Numbered from the stretch's first letter, positions 1-6,558 are shown. The stretch: 8,112 bases of DNA from Bacilli bacterium (GCA_016302065.1 JAEDOI010000042.1:1-8112), one strand, 5' to 3'. Notes: generated from the letters alone by a model not told the origin. Numbers and translations are program-made.

Positions 1-2
1 AC

Positions 3-635
3 AATCAAAACATCTTTTTCAAATTTTCCAATATGAGAGTAAACATCATATCCTTTTAACTGTTCAAGATAATTTTCGCTAATTCCATAAGGCATACTTA
101 CAATAAGCTCAGGAATATTAAATGCTGGATAAAATAAAATTAAACCAGAAATGTCATTCTTTAAAGTATCTCCAACAAGAGATGAAACTAATCCGCCTTG
201 TGAAGTACCAAATAAATAAATATTACCAATATAATCAAGTGTCTTAAAATAATTAACAATATATGTTAAGGTCTCTTCTTCACTAAATATAGTGCATTCT
301 TCAATACTATCGCTTCTAGAATTATTTGATCCACTTGGATAATCAAAAGTATATGCTAAATAATTTTCTTTTACAGCCCTTAAAGCGTAAGAAAGATGAG
401 TATCACTATTACAATTAGCCGAATGAGACATAATTACAATAGATTTTTTAGTATCTTTATTAATTTCAAGAGGAGAAAACAAATTACCATAAATTTTAGT
501 CTCTCCTTGATAAATCAACATTTCTTCTTTATTATAATCAACATTTTCTTCCATATTCTCAGTTTGTTCAACTTTTTTAACTGAACAAGAAGTTAATAAA
601 AAAGGTAAAATTAAAAATAAAACATGTTTTTTCAT
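3..635 (-). CDS. alpha/beta-hydrolase (esterase-like) lipoprotein, 3' end cut by window edge
   Basis: This is a secreted, lipid-anchored serine hydrolase of the alpha/beta fold, probably an esterase acting on the outer face of the membrane. I translated it by hand: 211 residues are visible and the frame stays open to the window edge. Residues 1-17 are a lipoprotein signal peptide (MKKH, then a hydrophobic run, then lipobox LTSC with the lipidated Cys at 17). HSANCNSD (71-78) sits where the oxyanion-hole loop lies, and GTSQGG (143-148) is the nucleophile elbow with Ser145. The motif LFYPAFNIPE (167-176) and the segment that follows resemble cinnamoyl-/acyl-esterase-like hydrolases of the S9/DLH type. 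The catalytic Asp and His are expected just past the edge, so activity cannot be confirmed here. The ATG lies 3 nt after the gltX stop with no Shine-Dalgarno sequence, suggesting translational coupling. The substrate is unknown. Confidence 0.85.
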   Translation of the reverse strand, partial: MKKHVLFLILPFLLTSCSVKKVEQTENMEENVDYNKEEMLIYQGETKIYGNLFSPLEINKDTKKSIVIMSHSANCNSDTHLSYALRAVKENYLAYTFDYPSGSNNSRSDSIEECTIFSEEETLTYIVNYFKTLDYIGNIYLFGTSQGGLVSSLVGDTLKNDISGLILFYPAFNIPELIVSMPYGISENYLEQLKGYDVYSHIGKFEKDVLI

Positions 636-638
636 ATA

Positions 639-2297
639 TTATTTATTTAAAAAATTATTAATTCTAAATTTAATCTCTTCTTCACCTAAAATTGTTAAAA
701 TAGCAAATAAATTAGGAGTAATTTTTCTTCCACTAACAATAACTCGAATTATTTCACATAAATCATTCATATTGCCTATAAATGCATCAGGATTTTGTTT
801 ATATAATTTATTATCTGTAGCAAAATTATATTTATTTCCTATCTCTTTTAAATTGCTATACCATGAATTTTCATCATTTCCTAAACCTAAATTGTTTGAA
901 TAATCAGCTAAAATATTTTTGATTAATTCTAGATCAAATGATTCATTAAAATCATATTTATTTGCAACTATTTTTAAATATTCACCTCTATCAAAAAACT
1001 TAATGTTTTCGTAAATATCACTATATTTTGCATAATCTTTACGTGGATTTTTCTTCTCTCTTTCGATATTTAAAATATCAACGTATTTATCCTTTAAAGA
1101 AAGAATTAAATCATACAATTCTTTAGAATAACTTTTTGCCCATTCAAAAGATTTACTAGCAATCTCTTCTTTTTTCATATAACCTAATATTTCTTTTCCA
1201 TAATAAGCTAATTTATCATTATCAAAGAGAGCACCATCAAGACTCATTTTCTTAAGATTAAATTTGAAATGAGATAAATCATAATCTTTTGTTTGTACAA
1301 TAAAATCTTCATAATTTGAATTAGCAATAGTCATTAAATAGACTAAAATAGCTTTAGGTTCATATCCAACTTGAAGAAAATATTCAACACTTGCTTCACT
1401 ATCTTTTCTTTTAGATAATTTTCTTCTCGTTCCATTATCCATCTTCATAATAACAGGAAGGTGGGCATACTTAGGAGCTTTAAATCCTAAAGCATGGAAT
1501 AACTCAATATGAATTGGAAGAGATGGAAGCCATTCTTCTCCTCTAGTTACTAAATTAGTATGCATAAAATGATCATCACAAACATGCGCAAAATGATATG
1601 TAGGCAAATTATCAGATTTTCTAATAACTATATCTTGATCGTTTTGAGTTAATTCGAGTTCACCTCTAATTTCATCTCTAACTTTAATTTTTTTAGTGTG
1701 ATCTCCGCTTGATTTAAATCTAATAACATAAGGTTTTCCTTGCTTAATATAGTTAATAGCAGTTTCGCAATCTAAATCTCTATAAATAGCATATTTACCA
1801 TAAATTCCGGTTATTTCCTTATTCTTTGTTTGTTCTTCTCTTATTTTATTTAAATCTTCTTCCGTTAAAAAACAAGGATAAGCAATGCCTTTAGCAATCA
1901 TATCTTTAATAACAATATCATATATTTCTTTTCTACATGATTGTTTATAAGGCCCATAATTTCCACTTTCTTTTGAACCTAAATATCCTTCATTAGGAAC
2001 AATTCCAAATTTAGCTAATTGATTAATTAATTGTTCTCCACTTCCTTCAATTTCTCTTTTTGTGTCAGTATCTTCTAAACGCGTATAAAAAATACCATCA
2101 GAATCAAATGCTAATTTATGAGCAATCATTGATGTAAATAAACTACCAGTATGTAAAAAACCAGTTGGTGAAGGGGCAAATCTTGTAACTTTAGCACCTT
2201 CTTTTAAATCTCTTTCTTGATATTCCTTTTCTAAATCATCTATTGTCCTATTAATATTTGGGAAAATTAAATTTGCTAATTCTTTTCTTAAATTCAT
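639..2297 (-). CDS. gltX: glutamyl-tRNA synthetase, long clostridial-type form
   Basis: This class I aminoacyl-tRNA synthetase charges tRNA-Glu with glutamate in the cytoplasm. The Rossmann catalytic core begins at about residue 37 (TRFAPSPTGFLHTGSL). The HIGH motif appears as H49-T50-G51-S52 and the KMSKS motif as KLSKR (293-297). The family signature YTRLEDTD is at 71-78 and the Glu/tRNA-binding region TRGEEWLPS at 251-259. The C-terminal part from about 370 would be the helical anticodon-binding domain. At 552 residues it is longer than the usual bacterial enzyme of about 480, with an N-terminal lead of about 36 residues (ANLIFPN...). From memory this matches a long form common in Clostridia and related Firmicutes. 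The start is supported by AGGAG at 2304-2308, 6 nt upstream of ATG. It is divergent from the tRNA-Gly gene and sits directly before the lipoprotein gene. Confidence 0.96.
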   Translation of the reverse strand: MNLRKELANLIFPNINRTIDDLEKEYQERDLKEGAKVTRFAPSPTGFLHTGSLFTSMIAHKLAFDSDGIFYTRLEDTDTKREIEGSGEQLINQLAKFGIVPNEGYLGSKESGNYGPYKQSCRKEIYDIVIKDMIAKGIAYPCFLTEEDLNKIREEQTKNKEITGIYGKYAIYRDLDCETAINYIKQGKPYVIRFKSSGDHTKKIKVRDEIRGELELTQNDQDIVIRKSDNLPTYHFAHVCDDHFMHTNLVTRGEEWLPSLPIHIELFHALGFKAPKYAHLPVIMKMDNGTRRKLSKRKDSEASVEYFLQVGYEPKAILVYLMTIANSNYEDFIVQTKDYDLSHFKFNLKKMSLDGALFDNDKLAYYGKEILGYMKKEEIASKSFEWAKSYSKELYDLILSLKDKYVDILNIEREKKNPRKDYAKYSDIYENIKFFDRGEYLKIVANKYDFNESFDLELIKNILADYSNNLGLGNDENSWYSNLKEIGNKYNFATDNKLYKQNPDAFIGNMNDLCEIIRVIVSGRKITPNLFAILTILGEEEIKFRINNFLNK

Positions 2298-2303
2298 AAA
2301 TTT

Positions 2304-2308
2304 CTCCT
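2304..2308 (-). promoter_or_regulatory. gltX ribosome binding site, abutting the tRNA -35 box
   Basis: On the minus strand this reads AGGAG, flanked by A-rich sequence (AAAGGAGAAA), 6 nt before the gltX ATG. It supports the 2297 start. The -35 box of the divergent tRNA-Gly promoter starts at 2309, so the two signals are immediately adjacent on opposite strands. I could not find a convincing gltX promoter; weak -10-like A/T boxes lie in 2315-2334. Confidence 0.8.
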
Positions 2309-2338
2309 TTGACTTTTATAATCATTTTAATATATAAT
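2309..2338 (+). promoter_or_regulatory. sigma-70/SigA-type promoter of tRNA-Gly
   Basis: The -35 box is TTGACT at 2309-2314 (5 of 6 consensus bases). The -10 box is TATAAT at 2333-2338 (perfect), with an 18-nt spacer. The expected transcription start is near 2345, only a few bases before the mature tRNA 5' end at 2349, so the 5' leader removed by RNase P would be very short. Confidence 0.75.
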
Positions 2339-2348
2339 AATAATCACT

Positions 2349-2422
2349 GCAGGTGTAGTTCAGTGGTAGAACGTAACCTTGCCAAGGTTAATATGCGGGT
2401 TCGATTCCCGTCACTTGCTCCA
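2349..2422 (+). tRNA. tRNA-Gly (anticodon GCC), CCA encoded
   Basis: A complete 74-nt cloverleaf folds by eye. The acceptor stem is GCAGGTG with CACTTGC, including one G-T pair. The D arm is GTTC/GAAC around AGTGGTA, and the anticodon stem is TAACC/GGTTA around TTGCCAA with GCC at 2381-2383. The variable loop is 4 nt (ATAT). The T arm is GCGGG/CCCGT around TTCGATT, followed by discriminator T and CCA at 2420-2422. The intact TTC of the T loop and the GG in the D loop indicate a normal elongator, not the altered cell-wall-type Gly tRNAs of staphylococci. It has its own promoter and terminator and lies head to head with gltX. Reading frames that cross it on either strand are artefacts. Confidence 0.97.
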
Positions 2423-2433
2423 TTAAAGAGCTT

Positions 2434-2460
2434 CTCGGTACATTCGTTACCGAGTTTTTT
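2434..2460 (+). terminator. intrinsic terminator of tRNA-Gly
   Basis: A perfect 7-bp stem CTCGGTA (2434-2440) pairs with TACCGAG (2448-2454) around a 7-nt loop, followed directly by six T (2455-2460). It begins 12 nt after the tRNA CCA. Its T-tract overlaps the stop codon of the convergent membrane-protein gene (2459-2461). Read on the minus strand the hairpin lacks a U-tract (AAGCTC follows), so it should terminate the tRNA transcript but probably not the opposing operon. Confidence 0.9.
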
Positions 2461-3637
2461 ATTTGTCTTTATTTTCTTCATCGTTTTTATCATCATTTTT
2501 TTCTTCATCTGTCTTATAAAAAATGTGTTCATCTACTTTTTCATTAATATCATCAAATTCTTTTTTAATTCGTTCTTGCTCTTCATTAGCGGTGTTAATC
2601 ATATTTTCAAGTTCATCGCGATTTTCTTCAGTAAATTTCATTCTTTCAATTTCACTTTCGGCCCTAGCCTTTAATGCATTTGCAAGTGTAGTTCTTAAAT
2701 ATAAAGAAAATACCTTACTGATATCACCATAATAATTAAATAATAATGGGTAGAAAATTAAAGAAACAATAAAGCCAAAGACAATTGAAGCAAGGGAAAT
2801 AAAAATTAAAAATCCAAATGAATTAATATGACTAAGATTAAAACCAAAGAAAAGGCCCATGAATGTAGCTGTAAATACGACAAAGAAAGAAACAAATATA
2901 GGCCATGCATATGTATAAAATCCTTTATTTAATTCTTTTCTATGTTCTTTATATGTAATTTTAAATAATTGATTAAATGGTCTTTTATAAAACTTAGTGA
3001 AGGATAGAATTATACAAAATTTTAAAATATTAACTAATAATGATTTAAGGTAGAAAAATAAGACAATTACTAAAGATACATAAGTAGAAAGCATCTCAGG
3101 AAGATAAAACATATCTTCATTTGCACTTAATAAATTAATAGCCCCATCTAAATCATTACTAGACAAAAGATTAGCAACTTCATTCATTACTTGCTGCATT
3201 GAACTATCAAAAGAAACAAAAATTGAATAAAACAAAGATCTAAAGACAGTTGATAAAAGAAGAAAACAAAGTATAGCAAATAAAAGATTAATAAATGAAG
3301 ATAACAATCCTTTATAAGGAGGGCGGAAACCAAAAGACGAAGTTTTAAATAAGCTTTTTAAGCTTACTAACTCTTTGTCTTTGCTTCCAAGAGTTACATA
3401 ATTTGCTAAATAAGAATAAATAAATGGAGATAACAAACCAACTACAGCTGATAAAAATATTGCTAATATTAATATAGAAAGCAAATCGCTATATCCATAA
3501 TCCTTAGTTAAGAAGAAAAATAACCCACAAAGTGCAAAAATAACAAGCACAATTAAAGAAACACCTCCACTAAGGAGGAAGGTATAACTTAATTTCGATT
3601 TAAAATCTTTTAAATATTTTTTAGTTCTCTCACTCAT
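2459..3637 (-). CDS. uncharacterised six-helix membrane protein with charged C-terminal tail
   Basis: I do not recognise a named family for this 392-residue integral membrane protein. Predicted transmembrane helices lie at about 20-43, 51-76, 110-136, 183-212, 243-266 and 273-300. An extended soluble segment at about 142-180 (between helices 3 and 4) carries SSMQQVMNEV and a Leu/Asn-rich stretch. After the last helix comes a likely coiled coil (about 318-372, rich in Glu, Arg and Lys) and a very acidic/lysine tail (377-392, DEEKNDDKND). The even helix number, with Lys/Arg before helix 1, suggests both termini are cytoplasmic. The ATG overlaps the 3' end of the upstream NERD-like gene by 8 nt, and an in-frame TAG lies just upstream, so this is the earliest possible start. 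The nearest SD-like GGGAG is about 14 nt away, so coupled translation is likely. It is the last gene of the cdaA cluster. A transporter or membrane-scaffold role is only a guess. Confidence 0.85.
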   Translation of the reverse strand: MSERTKKYLKDFKSKLSYTFLLSGGVSLIVLVIFALCGLFFFLTKDYGYSDLLSILILAIFLSAVVGLLSPFIYSYLANYVTLGSKDKELVSLKSLFKTSSFGFRPPYKGLLSSFINLLFAILCFLLLSTVFRSLFYSIFVSFDSSMQQVMNEVANLLSSNDLDGAINLLSANEDMFYLPEMLSTYVSLVIVLFFYLKSLLVNILKFCIILSFTKFYKRPFNQLFKITYKEHRKELNKGFYTYAWPIFVSFFVVFTATFMGLFFGFNLSHINSFGFLIFISLASIVFGFIVSLIFYPLLFNYYGDISKVFSLYLRTTLANALKARAESEIERMKFTEENRDELENMINTANEEQERIKKEFDDINEKVDEHIFYKTDEEKNDDKNDEENKDK

Positions 3638-4316
3638 CTTGTTCTACTTGACTCCCATATAATCTTGAAATATCTTGAACAGCAAAATTTAATTGTTTTT
3701 CATCAATTTTCTTAACATCACGTGATTCAATCGATTTTATTAATTTTGGCAATTTCTTTCTAGAAACAATATAACTATCATTGCTAGACATATTTTCCAT
3801 ATTTTTTACAATTGCATCATCATTAATTACAACAATTGAAATAAAGAAAGAAGAATCAATTTGTGTCATTAAAGACAATTTTTCAACTCGTAATTCATTA
3901 ACTTTCATTGGATTTTCCATTTCAAATGTTTTCCCTTTTTTATCATAAAAAATCCAAATATTATCTTCTTTATCGCCTTTAATCGCTCCTCGATAATATC
4001 TATCTTTAATTACGTAAATAAATTTTTCACCAAATAAACAATGATCAATTTGACAAATTACTTGTTCATTATTTCTTAATATTAAATTATTAATTAAATA
4101 ATAATCATTAATTTCAGCTATAGCTCTAATTTTCTTATAATATATCTTCTTAAAGTTTTTAAATTGATATCTTCTTTTAGCAAATGGATAAACAATTAAA
4201 AAGATAATTACAAATAAAGTTAATATACCAAAAGTAACTGCAATAATTATAAACAAATCATTGCTACTAATAGCCGAAGATAAAACAATATTTTTAATTA
4301 AATTAGATATTACCAT
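3630..4316 (-). CDS. membrane-anchored NERD-like protein, catalytic residues apparently lost
   Basis: This 228-residue protein has one strong transmembrane helix (about 20-44), then basic residues (KRR, 47-49), which should place the rest in the cytoplasm. Residues about 75-150 resemble the NERD (nuclease-related) domain: a core IDHCLFGEKFIYVIKDRYYR (90-109), GDKEDNIW (114-121), then ENPMKVNELRVEKL (134-147), which follows the typical 'NP..QN..H...L' end of NERD. In active members the strand after IDH usually reads like VIETKNY; here it is VIKDRYY, so the ExK pair is replaced. It may therefore bind rather than cut. The family call rests on pattern memory, not a search. Its ATG shares one base with the deoD stop (TAATG), no SD is visible, and an in-frame TGA lies just upstream. 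It ends in TGA, overlapping the next gene by 8 nt. Its partner is probably that membrane protein. Confidence 0.8.
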   Translation of the reverse strand: MVISNLIKNIVLSSAISSNDLFIIIAVTFGILTLFVIIFLIVYPFAKRRYQFKNFKKIYYKKIRAIAEINDYYLINNLILRNNEQVICQIDHCLFGEKFIYVIKDRYYRGAIKGDKEDNIWIFYDKKGKTFEMENPMKVNELRVEKLSLMTQIDSSFFISIVVINDDAIVKNMENMSSNDSYIVSRKKLPKLIKSIESRDVKKIDEKQLNFAVQDISRLYGSQVEQDE

Positions 4317-5026
4317 TATTCAGCCATAGATAAAGCAAGCTTAAACATGTCATTAAGCTTTTCTTGTCTTTCCTCTTTAGTTAAGTCTTTTTCGTCCTTG
4401 TTTACAAAAGTATCACTAACAGTAAGAATGCATAAAGCTTTTTTATGTAATCTCATTGCATTTAAGAATAAACCATAGCTTTCCATTTCTACACCTAATA
4501 TTCCTAAATCAGCATACTTTTTATAATAATCTTTATTAGCATCATAAAATACATCGCTACTAAAAATTGGACCTACATGAACATTTAAATTCATCTTTTT
4601 TGCATTTTCATACGCTTTTAACATTAATCCAAAATCACTACATGGAGCAAGCACCCCTCCTTGAAGATCAAATTGATAAGCAAAATTAGAAGATGAAGAA
4701 GCGCTTGTTGCAATAATTACATCTCCAACATGGCATTCTTTTTGATATCCACCACATGTTCCAATTCTTATAATATTTTCAACACCATAAAAAGAATAAA
4801 GTTCATAAGAATAGATTCCAATTGAAGGAATTCCCATGCCACTTGCCATTACGCTAATCTCTTTTCCTTCTTTTGTTTTCCCAGTAAAACCTAAAATACC
4901 CCTAGTATTTGTTACTTCTTTACAGTCTACTAAAAAATGTTCAGCAATGTATTTAGCTCTTAATGGATCTCCTGGCATTAATACAGTTTTTGCAAAATAA
5001 GCATCATCGTTAATGTGTGTTGACAT
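4316..5026 (-). CDS. deoD: purine nucleoside phosphorylase, DeoD type
   Basis: This enzyme cleaves purine (deoxy)ribonucleosides with phosphate to the free base and (deoxy)ribose-1-phosphate in cytoplasmic purine salvage. The 236-residue length matches the hexameric DeoD family. Key residues are in place: His4 and Arg42 (supplied by the neighbouring subunit), MPGDPLRAK (17-25) with Gly19, Asp20 and Arg23 for phosphate binding, IRIGTCGG (86-93) with Arg87, VEMES (179-183) for ribose, and SDT (204-206) with catalytic Asp205 equivalent to E. coli Asp204. The start is set by a strong TAGGAGGA at 5033-5040, ending 6 nt before ATG. It lies 11 nt after the Nudix gene and shares one base with the NERD-like gene that follows. 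Its place beside a Nudix hydrolase is consistent with nucleotide or nucleoside turnover. Confidence 0.97.
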   Translation of the reverse strand: MSTHINDDAYFAKTVLMPGDPLRAKYIAEHFLVDCKEVTNTRGILGFTGKTKEGKEISVMASGMGIPSIGIYSYELYSFYGVENIIRIGTCGGYQKECHVGDVIIATSASSSSNFAYQFDLQGGVLAPCSDFGLMLKAYENAKKMNLNVHVGPIFSSDVFYDANKDYYKKYADLGILGVEMESYGLFLNAMRLHKKALCILTVSDTFVNKDEKDLTKEERQEKLNDMFKLALSMAE

Positions 5027-5033
5027 AAATTTT

Positions 5034-5040
5034 CCTCCTA
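5034..5040 (-). promoter_or_regulatory. strong deoD ribosome binding site overlapping the Nudix stop codon
   Basis: On the minus strand TAGGAGG contains both the TAG stop of the Nudix gene (5038-5040) and the AGGAGG Shine-Dalgarno of deoD. Ribosomes finishing the upstream gene stop on the deoD initiation signal, which suggests stop/re-initiation coupling. It is the strongest SD in the minus-strand cluster. Confidence 0.85.
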
Positions 5041-5670
5041 ATCACAATAAATTTTATTACTTTTTAAATTTTCAAATATCTTATTCCAAGTTTCTTCACT
5101 AACTTTATTACTTAATTTTGGTAATGAAGAAATTTTGAAAAATTTAACATCATCTGTTTCTAAATCTTCTTTTCGTACAAATTCTTTTACATTGGCTTTA
5201 AAAGTTAATTGATATTCTGGAACACAATTAATATTTTTAGCTGCTTCTTTTTCATCGCTTGGCATTCTAGAATACAAACCAATTAATTCAATATTTTCTA
5301 ATTTAACTCCTGCTTCTTCAATGCATTCTCTTTCGATTGCTTCAAGTGGAGTTTCATATAAATCGCACCAACCACCTGGAATAGAATATGCTTGCTCTTT
5401 AATTTCTTTAACTAAAAGAACTTCATCATTCTTTAAAATAACACATCTAACACTAACATTAGGTGTTGGATAAACATCTCTACTAAAATAATTAGGTCGA
5501 TCAAAATTGAGATTCGTAAATCTATTTAATTCATCCATTGTTAAGCGCTCAATCTCATCATAATTTTTTAAGGCATATGGATCTTTAGAAAATAACTTTC
5601 CAATTTTTGCAATAGATTGAATCTTTAGTAGGTATTCATAAAAATATTGATATTTTTGTTCCTTATTCAT
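5038..5670 (-). CDS. Nudix hydrolase with Nudix_N helper domain (CDP-choline/ADP-ribose pyrophosphatase-like)
   Basis: This 210-residue protein probably hydrolyses a nucleoside diphosphate linked to another group. Residues about 5-60 match the pattern of the Nudix_N domain (KIQSIAKIGKLFSKDPYALKNYDEIERL region at 16-43), described for hydrolases of X-linked nucleoside diphosphates. A Bacillus relative acts on CDP-choline. The catalytic Nudix box spans Gly100 to Val122 in the form G-x5-E-x7-RExxEExGV (E106, R114-E115, E118-E119), so the metal-binding glutamates are present. It is preceded by YSIPGGW (95-101). The start lies 4 nt after the cdaA stop; AGGTGA at 5679-5684 is a plausible SD with 8 nt spacing. 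The family is clear, but the true substrate (CDP-choline, ADP-ribose or other) cannot be read from the sequence. Confidence 0.93.
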   Translation of the reverse strand: MNKEQKYQYFYEYLLKIQSIAKIGKLFSKDPYALKNYDEIERLTMDELNRFTNLNFDRPNYFSRDVYPTPNVSVRCVILKNDEVLLVKEIKEQAYSIPGGWCDLYETPLEAIERECIEEAGVKLENIELIGLYSRMPSDEKEAAKNINCVPEYQLTFKANVKEFVRKEDLETDDVKFFKISSLPKLSNKVSEETWNKIFENLKSNKIYCD

Positions 5671-5674
5671 TCAA

Positions 5675-6484
5675 TTATTCACCTGTAAAAGAAACATCGT
5701 CTTCATTCATTAGGTTTTCGAAAACTTTAATAAATTGATCAGAGGAATAAGATTGAATTTCACCATTATATGCAATAGAAATTCTACCAGTTTCTTCGCT
5801 AACTACAATAGTAACTGCATCGCATTGTTCACTGATACCAATTGAAGCTCTATGTCTTGAACCATATTTTCCAATAAGAGGTTTAGTAGTTGGCGAATAA
5901 TAAACGCTCGCAGCAACGATTGAATTGCCCCTAATAATTACTGCTCCATCATGAAGTCTAGTACCTGGATAAAAAATAGTTATCAATAATTCAAAGCAAA
6001 CAGGAGCATTTATTATAGTTCCATTTTTCATATAACCATCTAATTTATCTTTTTTTTCAAAAGTCATAATGGCGCCAATCTTATGTTTTGATAAATATAA
6101 GGTAGTTTCATTGATTGTTGCATATAAAGAATCACGATTAAATATTTTCTCAACATCATTTTTCTTATTGATTCCTTCTTTATTTTTTTTCTTTAGATTA
6201 GTTTTATTAACAATAAATTCCCTAATTGTGGATAAATTAGTAAAAATCGAAATAATAATTAATGCAATAAAAACAAATAATAATAAATTATATAAGTATT
6301 CAAACTTTAAAATATGAGAAACTATTAACAAAACTGAAAGTGAAACAGATGTAATTCTAATCACTTTTCTCTTTAGCAATATAAAAACAAGGACATTAAT
6401 TAATATAATTCCAACGATAATAAGTACAAAATCTATAATTCCATTAATATTTAATTTTTCTGAGTCATTAAAAATAGTATTCAT
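5675..6484 (-). CDS. cdaA: di-adenylate cyclase, CdaA type (c-di-AMP synthase)
   Basis: This enzyme condenses two ATP into cyclic di-AMP, the messenger controlling potassium and osmolyte balance and wall homeostasis in Firmicutes. The 269-residue length and layout match CdaA: three N-terminal membrane helices (about 13-38, 41-61, 62-84), a Lys/Asn-rich linker (about 92-115), then the DAC domain. Diagnostic motifs are GAIMTFE (137-143), INAPVCFELL (158-167), LHDGAVII (177-184) with the DGA motif at 179-181, and GSRHRASIGISE (208-219) with RHR at 210-212. All are intact, so it should be active. The ATG follows AAGGTGA with about 5 nt spacing. It heads the minus-strand cluster from its own promoter. 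Neither CdaR (YbbR) nor GlmM, the usual neighbours, follows. The three overlapping plus-strand open frames in this gene are shadows. Confidence 0.96.
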   Translation of the reverse strand: MNTIFNDSEKLNINGIIDFVLIIVGIILINVLVFILLKRKVIRITSVSLSVLLIVSHILKFEYLYNLLLFVFIALIIISIFTNLSTIREFIVNKTNLKKKNKEGINKKNDVEKIFNRDSLYATINETTLYLSKHKIGAIMTFEKKDKLDGYMKNGTIINAPVCFELLITIFYPGTRLHDGAVIIRGNSIVAASVYYSPTTKPLIGKYGSRHRASIGISEQCDAVTIVVSEETGRISIAYNGEIQSYSSDQFIKVFENLMNEDDVSFTGE

Positions 6485-6505
6485 AATTCACCTTTTTCAT
6501 AAATA

Positions 6506-6534
6506 ATTATACTAACTTTACCTTTGTTTTTAAA
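6506..6534 (-). promoter_or_regulatory. putative promoter of the cdaA cluster
   Basis: On the minus strand there is a perfect -10 box TATAAT (6506-6511) with a TTTAAA -35-like box (6529-6534, 4 of 6 consensus bases) at 17-nt spacing. The start point would be near 6499, giving a leader of only about 15 nt before ATG, just enough for the SD. That leaves no room for a riboswitch. Confidence 0.6.
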
Positions 6535-6536
6535 TA

Positions 6537-6558
6537 TATATTTATTTAAATAAATATA
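6537..6558. repeat. 22-bp perfect A/T palindrome
   Basis: The two 11-base arms (TATATTTATTT and its complement) are exactly symmetric about 6547/6548, with no spacer. The palindrome lies just upstream of the cdaA -35 box and about 50 bp upstream of the hsp20 -35 box. It could be an operator, or chance in DNA that is almost all A/T here. A second, smaller palindrome (14 bp, A5T5 centre) lies at 6578-6591. Confidence 0.45.

Noticed and set aside
396..584. Plus-strand 62-codon frame opposite the lipoprotein gene
   Set aside because: It is antisense to a clear lipoprotein/alpha-beta-hydrolase frame, with low-complexity Phe/Ile content and no SD.
2344..2532. Minus-strand 62-codon frame with a peptide like GASDGNRTRI
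   Set aside because: This is the well-known spurious translation of the antisense strand of a tRNA gene, and it also overlaps the end of the membrane-protein gene.
2309..2674. Plus-strand open frame of 121 codons spanning the tRNA-Gly gene
   Set aside because: It reads through the tRNA and its terminator, then lies antisense to the membrane-protein gene. The Phe/Ile-rich composition is typical of a shadow of an AT-rich gene.
2523..2732. Plus-strand Ser-rich 69-codon frame
   Set aside because: It is the complement of the Glu-rich coiled coil of the membrane protein; no independent start signal.
6069..6317. Plus-strand 82-codon frame inside cdaA
   Set aside because: It lies antisense to the cdaA linker and membrane helices; no SD or family similarity.
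6485..6505. c-di-AMP or other riboswitch ahead of cdaA
   Set aside because: The predicted leader is only about 15 nt, too short for any known riboswitch.
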